From NCBI GenBank assembly GCA_007128245.1, contig SKXU01000074.1, forward strand, positions 1 through 9,869: a stretch of DNA of 9,869 nt, in the 5' to 3' direction. Position numbers and translations under genes: made by a program. This stretch comes from Candidatus Woesearchaeota archaeon. Its GTDB lineage: Archaea > Nanobdellota > Nanobdellia > Woesearchaeales > SKIA01. Positions within the stretch are counted from its first letter, which is position 1. Each line of letters starts with the position of its first letter. Shown piece after piece: positions 1-5,609 of this stretch. The notes under the pieces were generated by a model. It made no database searches. It was not told where the DNA came from and saw nothing but the letters and a program-made list of their open reading frames with translations.

Positions 1-297
1 GATCAGGGTTTACTTTCGCTAGATGACTTCTCTTCTGTCTCTGGACAAGAGCCCTCTTTGTACGATCTTATGTCGGGTATTAATCGCAGGTTTACTGCGT
101 ACACACAGTTTTTTTGGGACTCAGAGCGGTTGACTGAACTCGGTTTAGAGACTGCACAAAGGTACAATTCTTCTTTTGGTTTAGATTTTGGGTTTGTGCG
201 AACAGGTGTAGATAGCGTGGGTGTTTTCATTCCTGATTACTCTTCGATTGACAATCGGATTCAGGTGCTTCATATTCCTGTTCATTTACGACGGTAG
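1..297 (+). CDS. C-terminal part of an unrecognised protein (start lies upstream of the window)
   Basis: An open frame runs from the first base to TAG at 295-297 and gives the last 98 residues of a protein. I do not recognise the family. The visible part is soluble-looking and mixed: an acidic, serine-rich start, a central stretch rich in aromatic residues (FTAYTQFFWDSERL), then alternating hydrophobic residues near the end (VGVFIPDYSS, IQVLHIPVHL) that suggest beta strands. There is no membrane segment, no cysteine and no obvious catalytic motif. The opposite-strand open frame here has no family features and is treated as a shadow. The next gene begins 137 bp downstream behind its own candidate promoter, so this gene probably ends its transcription unit. 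The coding call rests on an unbroken frame from the edge and plausible composition only. Confidence 0.6.
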   Translation, partial: DQGLLSLDDFSSVSGQEPSLYDLMSGINRRFTAYTQFFWDSERLTELGLETAQRYNSSFGLDFGFVRTGVDSVGVFIPDYSSIDNRIQVLHIPVHLRR

Positions 298-325
298 TCA
301 CAACACCTATTATTTTCCATAGTAC

Positions 326-333
326 TTTATTAA
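326..333 (+). promoter_or_regulatory. Candidate TATA box for the abrB-surface protein operon
   Basis: TTTATTAA lies in the gap after the first gene and is the same octamer seen upstream of the polymerase gene at 8718-8725. A start site about 26 nt downstream (near 355) would give a leader of roughly 80 nt before the ATG at 435. The position about 26 nt before that ATG is G/C-rich and holds no TATA-like sequence. This gene therefore differs from the other operons here, whose TATA-like boxes fit leaderless transcripts. Confidence 0.4.
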
Positions 334-341
334 TTTCTGTT

Positions 342-393
342 CTGAAATTCAGTAATAGTGACTGAAAAAAAGCAATTGTTTCTGATTTTCAGA
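342..393 (+). promoter_or_regulatory. Cluster of three CTGA/TCAG inverted repeats, possible operator
   Basis: Three small dyads sharing a CTGA/TCAG core sit within about 50 bp: CTGAA-a-TTCAG at 342-352, TTCAGT(7 nt)ACTGAA at 348-353/361-366, and TCTGA-ttt-TCAGA at 381-393. The first two share the TTCAG half. They lie between the candidate TATA box and the AbrB-family gene. AbrB/MazE proteins bind DNA as dimers and often regulate their own operon, so an operator is a reasonable inference. Short AT-rich dyads can also arise by chance. Confidence 0.35.
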
Positions 394-397
394 GGGA

Positions 398-430
398 TTG
401 AGGGGGCCCACCCCCAGCTCCCACCCTCAA
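398..430 (+). other. G/C-rich hairpin with two competing stems just before the abrB start
   Basis: TTGAGGG at 398-404 can pair with CCCTCAA at 424-430. Alternatively GGGGG (402-406) can pair with CCCCC (411-415) around a four-base loop. The two stems share bases and exclude each other. The outer stem ends four bases before the ATG at 435, in a run without a recognisable Shine-Dalgarno sequence. If transcribed as leader, it could hide or expose the start. It could also simply be the end of the upstream transcript. Confidence 0.4.
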
Positions 431-434
431 CACC

Positions 435-710
435 ATGAAGAAATACCCCAAATTGCTCCAAGCAGATAAGCGTGGACAAATTGTGATTCCAAAAGACATT
501 CGTCAAGAACTCGCCATTGACGAATCAACAGGGTTTTATGCGTACGCAATACCTGGAGAAGGAATACTCTTAAAACAAGTCACCCCAGAACCCATCGACG
601 AGTCCCTTGAAGAAATAGAGCGTTATGCCGAGCGTCTTGGAGTAAGTCCACAAGCGCTCAAACAAACACTTGAAGACTACAAAAAAACTGGAGGGTTAGA
701 AAAACTATGA
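435..710 (+). CDS. AbrB/SpoVT-type DNA-binding regulator
   Basis: This 91-residue protein has an N-terminal swapped-hairpin AbrB domain, roughly residues 4-48, with the typical KRGQIVIPKDIRQEL core followed by a second hydrophobic strand pair (GFYAYA, GILLKQV). Residues 50-91 form a charged, probably helical tail (SLEEIERYAERLG, QALKQTLEDYKK) that may mediate dimerisation or partner binding. Proteins of this family are dimeric DNA-binding factors, either stand-alone regulators or antitoxins. No MazF, VapC or other toxin follows. Its TGA instead overlaps the ATG of a large surface protein gene (ATGA, 707-710), so the two are probably co-transcribed and translationally coupled. A regulator of that surface operon, acting on the dyads upstream, is the simplest inference. 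No Shine-Dalgarno sequence precedes the ATG. Confidence 0.85.
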   Translation: MKKYPKLLQADKRGQIVIPKDIRQELAIDESTGFYAYAIPGEGILLKQVTPEPIDESLEEIERYAERLGVSPQALKQTLEDYKKTGGLEKL

Positions 711-2815
711 AGCGCATCATCATACTCCTCGCACTCCTCGCACTCGCACCCAGTATTATTGATCAGTTCAACGCAGACTTTGCGCAAGGCGAGCATCAGA
801 ATACTCAGAACCTCTCCAACCAGCTTCTCCTCGCACAAACGCAAGGGAACTTCTCCCTTTCAGGAACGTTTCTGAGTGACATAAAGGAGTTGGGATCAAA
901 CCCTCTGGTCACGATTGGCTGGGTGGCCACAATCCCTCCACAAACAAGCCTACTCATAAGTACGCGCAGCGGAAACAGCCCTACTCCTGACGGTTCGTGG
1001 AGTCCTTGGTCGACTCCCTACGCAAGCCCGCAAGCGAGCATGGTGACCTCTCCCATGAGGCGCTATTATCAGTATCGCGTCCAGCTTGCTACCACAGACA
1101 ACCAGGTAAGTCCCGCTGTTGACGCAGTCACAATCACCTATACTGAACAAGGACCTATCGTGACGCAAGCAGCCACACCTTCGATCAACACGGAATCCAC
1201 AGGTTCCCACCAGTTCTTTATCAACATCCAAGACACGCTCCCGCTGCTAGTTACCGAAGCGAGGTATCGCATCGGACAAGAGCCCTACACCGGCTTCACT
1301 GCGCTCAGTCAACAATCGGGCGTCTACTACATCAATATCAGCGAGCCAATTGATGGTTGGCAGAACTATCCTGACGAGCTCATCCACGTGCAAGTACGCG
1401 CTGAAAACGCTCAACTCACTACTGTGGAAAACCTCACACAAACAATCTCGCGCATTAATCAACCTCCCAGTCTAAACCAATTACCTGCAGTGCTCGCAAC
1501 AGAAGGGCAGGCAACAAACTTTACTGTCTCAGCACAAGACCCTGACGGTGACAATCTCACCTTCACATCATCACGAGGCACCGTTACTCCGATAGACCAA
1601 ACTTCTGCTCGCATCCTATGGACTCCCACATCCCAAGATGTGCCCAATACCACCATCACCATAACCGTAAGTGATGGACAAGCAACAGACCAAGCAACAC
1701 TCCTCGCTCTTGTTGAGCCGTTTAACTTTCCTCCTATCATGCAACCCATCGCTGATCAGACAGGGTACTTTGGTGAGGTGATCACGTTTGACATTACTGT
1801 GCTGGACCAAAATGTTGATGAGAACATGACGTTTTGGGTTGAGCCAAGCTTGTTTCGTATCTCTGAGCTCTCCTCGAACATGTCTGGCGTGTATCGTGCG
1901 AGAGCACGTTTTGTCGCTCTTGACGCTCACCGAGGAGTAAACACGTTCACGTTTTATGCAAGTGATGGTGAACTCACTACCTCTCAGAACGCCACCCTTA
2001 CGATAGGGTACTGTGGTGATGGGGTGTGTCAATCACAAGAGAACGCTACTGCGTGCCCGCAAGATTGTCAGCAACGCGTGATGCGCTCGCATCTCGTATT
2101 GGAAGTTCCTGATAGGTTTTGTGTGAATCAAACAGCCACCATTCAGGTCTACAACGCCTCTTCTCGCTACTCGTGTTTTCTTGATGGTCGAGCATTTCAA
2201 GGAGCGGCGTTTTGCAGTCGGTTTCAAGGAGCATCAATCACGATTTTTGAAGTTCTTGGCCAGCAACGCCAACAAGTGCAGACCCTCACATCAAATGCTG
2301 AAGGCCAAGCTACCTTTACTCCCTCGCGCCCAGGAAGATATCGGTTCATTGTTGAGCATGATGACATGATGCCCATGGATCAACTCGTCACGGTTAATGA
2401 TTGCTCGCTTGATATTAACCTCGTGGAAGAAGTTGTCGAGTTTGAGCGCCCGCAAGTGCCTCCTCCTCAACGAGCCCCTCCCTCAACTCCTCAGATTGAA
2501 CGTCCAGAACTCACACCTGATGAAGTAAGCCTCCTCTCAATACTTGTGTGGTATATCATTATTCCGCTTCTTGCAGCAGCACTTATCTACACCTCCAGCG
2601 CGTGGTATGACTTGCACAAGGACAGCAATGTCACGTTATTGAAGATGCGGATTGCAGGGACGCGGTGGATGAACGCTGCACGCGAAAAGCTTGGTCCAGT
2701 TCTGATGAAGTTGTGGATTCCCATTCGACCTGTCGTGCAGCCTGTCATTGTTCACGTTCACAAAAACTTGTTGCTGCCTACGAGAGATCTCTTTCGGAAG
2801 CTGCTAAAGAGGTAG
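707..2815 (+). CDS. Membrane-anchored, probably glycosylated surface protein with Ig/cadherin-like domains
   Basis: This 702-residue protein has an N-terminal signal or anchor (residues 3-19), a WSPW-containing beta domain (about 45-146), and two Ig/cadherin-like domains (about 252-336 and 341-434). The first has the NQPP entry and DPDGD turn of He_PIG-type folds. A compact CGDGVC...CPQDC motif (Cys 436, 441, 450, 454) follows, then another beta domain (about 460-566) with Cys 472, 490, 503 and 566. A proline-rich stalk (575-602), one membrane helix (about 607-630) and a basic cytoplasmic tail of about 70 residues end the protein. All eight cysteines fall between 436 and 566, so up to four disulfides are possible. 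Thirteen N-x-S/T sequons lie on the outer side, consistent with archaeal N-glycosylation. Adhesion or an envelope role is an inference from architecture. The ATG overlaps the stop of the AbrB-type gene. Confidence 0.85.
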   Translation: MKRIIILLALLALAPSIIDQFNADFAQGEHQNTQNLSNQLLLAQTQGNFSLSGTFLSDIKELGSNPLVTIGWVATIPPQTSLLISTRSGNSPTPDGSWSPWSTPYASPQASMVTSPMRRYYQYRVQLATTDNQVSPAVDAVTITYTEQGPIVTQAATPSINTESTGSHQFFINIQDTLPLLVTEARYRIGQEPYTGFTALSQQSGVYYINISEPIDGWQNYPDELIHVQVRAENAQLTTVENLTQTISRINQPPSLNQLPAVLATEGQATNFTVSAQDPDGDNLTFTSSRGTVTPIDQTSARILWTPTSQDVPNTTITITVSDGQATDQATLLALVEPFNFPPIMQPIADQTGYFGEVITFDITVLDQNVDENMTFWVEPSLFRISELSSNMSGVYRARARFVALDAHRGVNTFTFYASDGELTTSQNATLTIGYCGDGVCQSQENATACPQDCQQRVMRSHLVLEVPDRFCVNQTATIQVYNASSRYSCFLDGRAFQGAAFCSRFQGASITIFEVLGQQRQQVQTLTSNAEGQATFTPSRPGRYRFIVEHDDMMPMDQLVTVNDCSLDINLVEEVVEFERPQVPPPQRAPPSTPQIERPELTPDEVSLLSILVWYIIIPLLAAALIYTSSAWYDLHKDSNVTLLKMRIAGTRWMNAAREKLGPVLMKLWIPIRPVVQPVIVHVHKNLLLPTRDLFRKLLKR

Positions 2816-2816
2816 C

Positions 2817-2824
2817 TTTTATTA
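2817..2824 (+). promoter_or_regulatory. TATA-like box of trmI
   Basis: TTTTATTA starts two bases after the surface-protein stop codon. Its centre is 26-27 nt upstream of the trmI ATG at 2847, the spacing expected if transcription starts at or next to the start codon. trmI therefore probably has its own leaderless transcript in addition to any read-through. Confidence 0.55.
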
Positions 2825-2846
2825 GCACGCAACAACTCCCTGGAGT

Positions 2847-3689
2847 ATGCACGTACATCGATTACTTATTTCAGGCACAGGACGCGTGTTCGTGCAAGAG
2901 CGCGAAACAGCAGATGTGCACACACAATTCGGTCGCGTGCGCGCTGAGGTTGTCAACGCTGCTCAAGATGGAGAGGTCATCACCACTGATTCTGGTGAGC
3001 AACTCGTCGTTTTCTCTCCTCATTTTATTGATCGCTACAAACGCATACGTAGAGAAGCACAGATAATTACGTTCAAAGATGCAGGGGTTATTCTTGCAAC
3101 AGCAGGTCTTGGATCGCATAGCCGCGTGATTGAGGCAGGAAGCGGCTCTGGAGCACTCACAGTGTTCCTCGCTCAACACTGCAATCACGTGTTTAGCTAT
3201 GAAAAAAACAAAGAGCACCTTAGTGTCGCACAAGAAAACGTAGCTCTTTTTGAGCAAGACAACGTAACGTTTCATCATCGCGACATTGCTGAAGGCATTG
3301 TTGAAACAGGCGTGGATGCGATGATCTTAGATGTGCCTGAACCTTGGACTGCTTTTCCGCATATTCCTGGAGCACTAATAATCGGAGGCTATGTCGTGAC
3401 GTACGTTCCTTCAACACCTCAGCTGCAACACATTCATCATCACGCCGTCGAGCTAGGATTGTATCATGTGCGCACAGTAGAAGTCTCTGAACGCCACTGG
3501 ATGGTAAAAGAACAAGCCGTACGACCCACATCAAAGAATGTTGCGTTTACCGCGTTCCTCTCCTTTTTTCGGTACTTTGGACCGCACTGGCCTGCCCTTC
3601 GACCAAAAGAGAAACAGCGCGCTCCTATGTGGAACTTTCCGAGCGAGGGGCTAGGATCTTTTTTCTCAGAACCAAAACAAGACCACTAG
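2847..3689 (+). CDS. trmI: tRNA (adenine-57/58-N1) methyltransferase TrmI
   Basis: This 280-residue protein should transfer a methyl group from S-adenosylmethionine to N1 of A58, and in archaeal enzymes also A57, in the tRNA T-loop. The family normally acts as a tetramer. Residues 1-55 form the small N-terminal beta domain, followed by the linker RIRREAQIITFKDAGVIL (66-83). The SAM-binding motif I is VIEAGSGSGALT (94-105) and an acidic strand end is SYEKN (117-121). The active-site signature is LDVPEPW (161-167), with Asp162 expected to be catalytic. GGYVVTYVPS (180-189) and ERHWMV (215-220) are further family blocks. The usual GHTAFL motif reads AFTAFL (233-238). About 36 residues (245-280) extend beyond the usual end, and the last 21 codons overlap the opposite-strand DUF1461 gene. 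An in-frame TAG at 2823-2825 and the TATA spacing both support the ATG at 2847. Confidence 0.9.
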   Translation: MHVHRLLISGTGRVFVQERETADVHTQFGRVRAEVVNAAQDGEVITTDSGEQLVVFSPHFIDRYKRIRREAQIITFKDAGVILATAGLGSHSRVIEAGSGSGALTVFLAQHCNHVFSYEKNKEHLSVAQENVALFEQDNVTFHHRDIAEGIVETGVDAMILDVPEPWTAFPHIPGALIIGGYVVTYVPSTPQLQHIHHHAVELGLYHVRTVEVSERHWMVKEQAVRPTSKNVAFTAFLSFFRYFGPHWPALRPKEKQRAPMWNFPSEGLGSFFSEPKQDH

Positions 3690-4155
3690 TAATACACAGC
3701 GCCCCCCATGCTCCCGCGCTCCATAAAAAGAGCTTTGGAGGATACGTCTGAATGATCTGTGAGTCATACGGGAACACCCAGTTTCCTTGCGGGAAAAAAA
3801 GCTGGTGAAACCCTTCAAAAAACTGTTCCCAAGGAATGAATGCGAGTAGCACCGGCAGGAGAATGAGTGCAGTGCCTGCGAACACGGTGCTTGTTCGTGT
3901 TGCGCTCCCTAGCGCAAAGAGTGCTGCAACGATGAGGATTGCAGAAAGTATGCGCGCCCAATCAAGGACTGTGCGTACATCTTGCATATGTGCTCTCTCA
4001 AAACCTGCAAATGGGGCTTGTTGCGTTACTCCATCGAGAAATTGTTTTGCTTCTTGTTGTTCTGGCGTCAATGCATGAACTGAGAACACCAAAAAAAATG
4101 CTGTACTAATCACTGCACTCATAAAGAGAACTCCTCGTATATACTCTCTGATCAT
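3625..4155 (-). CDS. DUF1461 (TIGR01906-like) integral membrane protein
   Basis: This 176-residue protein has four predicted membrane helices at about 8-29, 68-84, 89-108 and 145-163. Between helices 3 and 4 lies the block most typical of DUF1461: FHQLFFPQGNW then FPYDSQIIQ and a YPPKLF tail (116-143). A conserved-looking ERAHMQDVR segment (54-62) precedes helix 2. The family has no established biochemical function. I chose the ATG at 4155 because it gives a full first helix preceded by Arg/Lys-type charge (MIREYIR) and because a TATA-like box lies about 26 nt upstream. An in-frame ATG at 4122 is preceded by a GAGGAG motif with 8-nt spacing and would give 165 residues. The 3' end overlaps trmI by 65 bp, tail to tail. 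The gene is divergent from the membrane protein at 4234. Confidence 0.8.
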   Translation of the reverse strand: MIREYIRGVLFMSAVISTAFFLVFSVHALTPEQQEAKQFLDGVTQQAPFAGFERAHMQDVRTVLDWARILSAILIVAALFALGSATRTSTVFAGTALILLPVLLAFIPWEQFFEGFHQLFFPQGNWVFPYDSQIIQTYPPKLFLWSAGAWGALCITSGLVLVLRKKILAPRSESST

Positions 4156-4176
4156 AATTAAGCACAGATACAAACG

Positions 4177-4184
4177 TATATTAA
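4177..4184 (-). promoter_or_regulatory. TATA-like box of the DUF1461 gene
   Basis: Read on the minus strand this is TTAATATA. Its centre lies about 26 nt upstream of the ATG at 4155, matching leaderless spacing. It sits only 17 bp from the oppositely oriented box of the divergent operon, so the two promoters occupy the same 78-bp gap. Confidence 0.5.
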
Positions 4185-4201
4185 CTATTTGTTACAATAC
4201 A

Positions 4202-4209
4202 TTTAAAAG
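4202..4209 (+). promoter_or_regulatory. TATA-like box of the membrane protein-cutA operon
   Basis: TTTAAAAG is centred about 28 nt upstream of the GTG at 4234. Transcription would begin a few bases before the start codon, giving an almost leaderless mRNA. A second in-frame GTG at 4243 has GGTGA five bases upstream and is an alternative start. Confidence 0.5.
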
Positions 4210-4233
4210 CGTCATGATGTATGGAGAGTATAG

Positions 4234-5304
4234 GTGAGCGTTGTGAAAGAAAAAACATTCTCGTCCAAATCCTTGTTTGGCCTGACTATTATATCCACTG
4301 TTGTGTTGTGGGTGACGGTGTTTGGTCTGACTGTGCACGCGCTGTGGATCGCGGTACCGCTCGGTTTTTGGGCGTGGTCAAGAAAGCATTTTTCTGAGCG
4401 CACAAAGATTCTTCTTGAGTCAGGCGTTATCAGTCTTGCATCTGCGCTTTTGTTGGTCGTGCTCTTCTCATTTTTCCTTCCTGATCAATTTTTACCTTGG
4501 TATGTTGTATCGTTTATCGCTGTTGTTCCTGCGCTCGTTCTTGGGGCAACAATCTTTTTTGTCCTCTCTCGTCCTGCATCTCGCCACAAACGTATTCACG
4601 AAGCTGAGGCGCTCACATTTTTTGTGGTGGTAGTCGCCGCATTCGCGTTTGCTCTTCCCTTCCTTGTTGTGTCAGCAACGGTATCTGAACACTATGCTTT
4701 TGAGCAAGGAACCCAGTTGTATTGGGGCGCGCATCAACAAACGCTGTATGCTGTGAGCAGTAATCACTCAGCACCGCCAGTGCTTTTAGAGTATGCTCAT
4801 GGCTATCTTGACGAGTTTTCTGCGTTAATTCAGTTCTGGTCTGATAACCCTCCTGAGCGGTGTATTGATTGCTTCTGGCAGTCTCATCGGTTAAACTATC
4901 GGCATGCATTCGGAGTGTATGAATTTGCAGGTCTTGCTCAGCGCATTGACCAATACGCAGTGTTTTATTCTACCAACCCTGAGGGTTTTGAGAGACTTGA
5001 AGAGTGCGTATTCTCTTCACAAGCGCAAATACACGAGATACGCCCAATAGTTCGACCATCTGATGTTAGTGTTTCACATTCATCATTTTTTATGTATGCA
5101 GTTCAGAGGTATATCGCACACACTGATTTCACATTCACAGGGTATGCTTTGAGTGCTGAAGCGATGCAGATTAGCGATGATCTTCGCAAGAGGGCATACG
5201 CTATTGCAGAGCAGGTTTCTGAGTCTGAAGAGGATTTGCGTGTATTGCGACTTGCTGTGGAAGCTGACCGTAGAATGTTTTTGCATTGTGATGTGCGTGT
5301 ATGA
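4234..5304 (+). CDS. Unrecognised multi-pass membrane protein with a large C-terminal domain
   Basis: This is a 356-residue protein of no family I recognise. The first 150 residues are strongly hydrophobic, with membrane segments around 14-48 (long enough for two short helices), 63-82, 88-112 and 127-150. Basic loops (SRKHFSERTK, SRPASRHKR) mark the likely cytoplasmic side. Residues 151-356 form a soluble domain rich in aromatic residues and histidine, with a C-x2-C pair (Cys210, Cys213) and a charged helical end (SEEDLRVLRLAVEADRR). The start is GTG at 4234, preceded by GGAGAG with 5-nt spacing, or GTG at 4243. Its TGA overlaps the ATG of cutA (ATGA, 5301-5304), so the two are probably made together. 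The cysteine pair and the CutA neighbour hint at metal handling, but nothing in the sequence proves this. Confidence 0.75.
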   Translation: MSVVKEKTFSSKSLFGLTIISTVVLWVTVFGLTVHALWIAVPLGFWAWSRKHFSERTKILLESGVISLASALLLVVLFSFFLPDQFLPWYVVSFIAVVPALVLGATIFFVLSRPASRHKRIHEAEALTFFVVVVAAFAFALPFLVVSATVSEHYAFEQGTQLYWGAHQQTLYAVSSNHSAPPVLLEYAHGYLDEFSALIQFWSDNPPERCIDCFWQSHRLNYRHAFGVYEFAGLAQRIDQYAVFYSTNPEGFERLEECVFSSQAQIHEIRPIVRPSDVSVSHSSFFMYAVQRYIAHTDFTFTGYALSAEAMQISDDLRKRAYAIAEQVSESEEDLRVLRLAVEADRRMFLHCDVRV

Positions 5305-5609
5305 CTATCAGCGTGATATACTCTACTTTTAGTTCGCAACAAGCAGCGCAGTCAATGCTGTCTTCGCTCTTGTCGAAGCGTCTTGTTGCTTGCGGAACGT
5401 GCATATCTTCCTCAAGTATGTATGAGTGGTCTGGCGACGTGGTGTCTGAAGATGAGTGGGTGCTGCTCTGCAAAACCACTTGTGAAAAAGAGGTAGTTGC
5501 TTGCGACGTCCTCTGTGAACTGCATCCGTACGATACGCCTTGTGTGCTCAGCTGGCGCGTGAGTGCTAATGATGCGTATGCCCGTTGGGTGCGCGATCAA
5601 ACTGCGTAG
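5301..5609 (+). CDS. cutA: CutA1-family protein
   Basis: This 102-residue protein is the usual length for CutA1, a small trimeric ferredoxin-like fold linked to divalent-cation tolerance in bacteria. Its true role in archaea is unsettled. Family marks are the first strand and helix (ISVIYSTFSSQQAAQ), the RLVACGTC turn where RLAACVN is usual (27-34), MYEWSGDVVSEDEW (40-53), LLCKTT (55-60) and the highly typical ELHPYDTP (73-80), ending in a YARWV helix. It has seven cysteines (31, 34, 57, 61, 68, 72, 81), far more than I would expect for a CutA protein, including C-x2-C at 31-34 and C-x3-C pairs at 57-61 and 68-72. The ATG overlaps the stop of the upstream membrane protein. The 3' end overlaps rli on the other strand by 13 bp. 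Confidence 0.88.
   Translation: MTISVIYSTFSSQQAAQSMLSSLLSKRLVACGTCISSSSMYEWSGDVVSEDEWVLLCKTTCEKEVVACDVLCELHPYDTPCVLSWRVSANDAYARWVRDQTA

Noticed and set aside
1616..2032. 138-residue and other minus-strand frames opposite the surface protein
   Set aside because: No motifs, and fully inside a well-supported gene with coherent domains on the plus strand.
435..2815. abrB plus downstream gene as a toxin-antitoxin pair
   Set aside because: The downstream product is a 702-residue secreted Ig-like membrane protein, not a toxin family.
2802..2827. TGCTAA...TTAGCA hairpin spanning the surface-protein stop, possible terminator
   Set aside because: The stem is only six base pairs with a 14-base loop and no following T-run, and it overlaps the trmI TATA-like box. 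Chance is likely.
2842..2845. GGAG before trmI as a Shine-Dalgarno site
   Set aside because: It is one base from the ATG, too close to work, and the TATA position suggests a leaderless mRNA.
2847..3278. Minus-strand frames opposite trmI (2871-3278, 3220-3534)
   Set aside because: Shadows of the strongly supported trmI frame, cysteine-rich by codon mirroring and without motifs.
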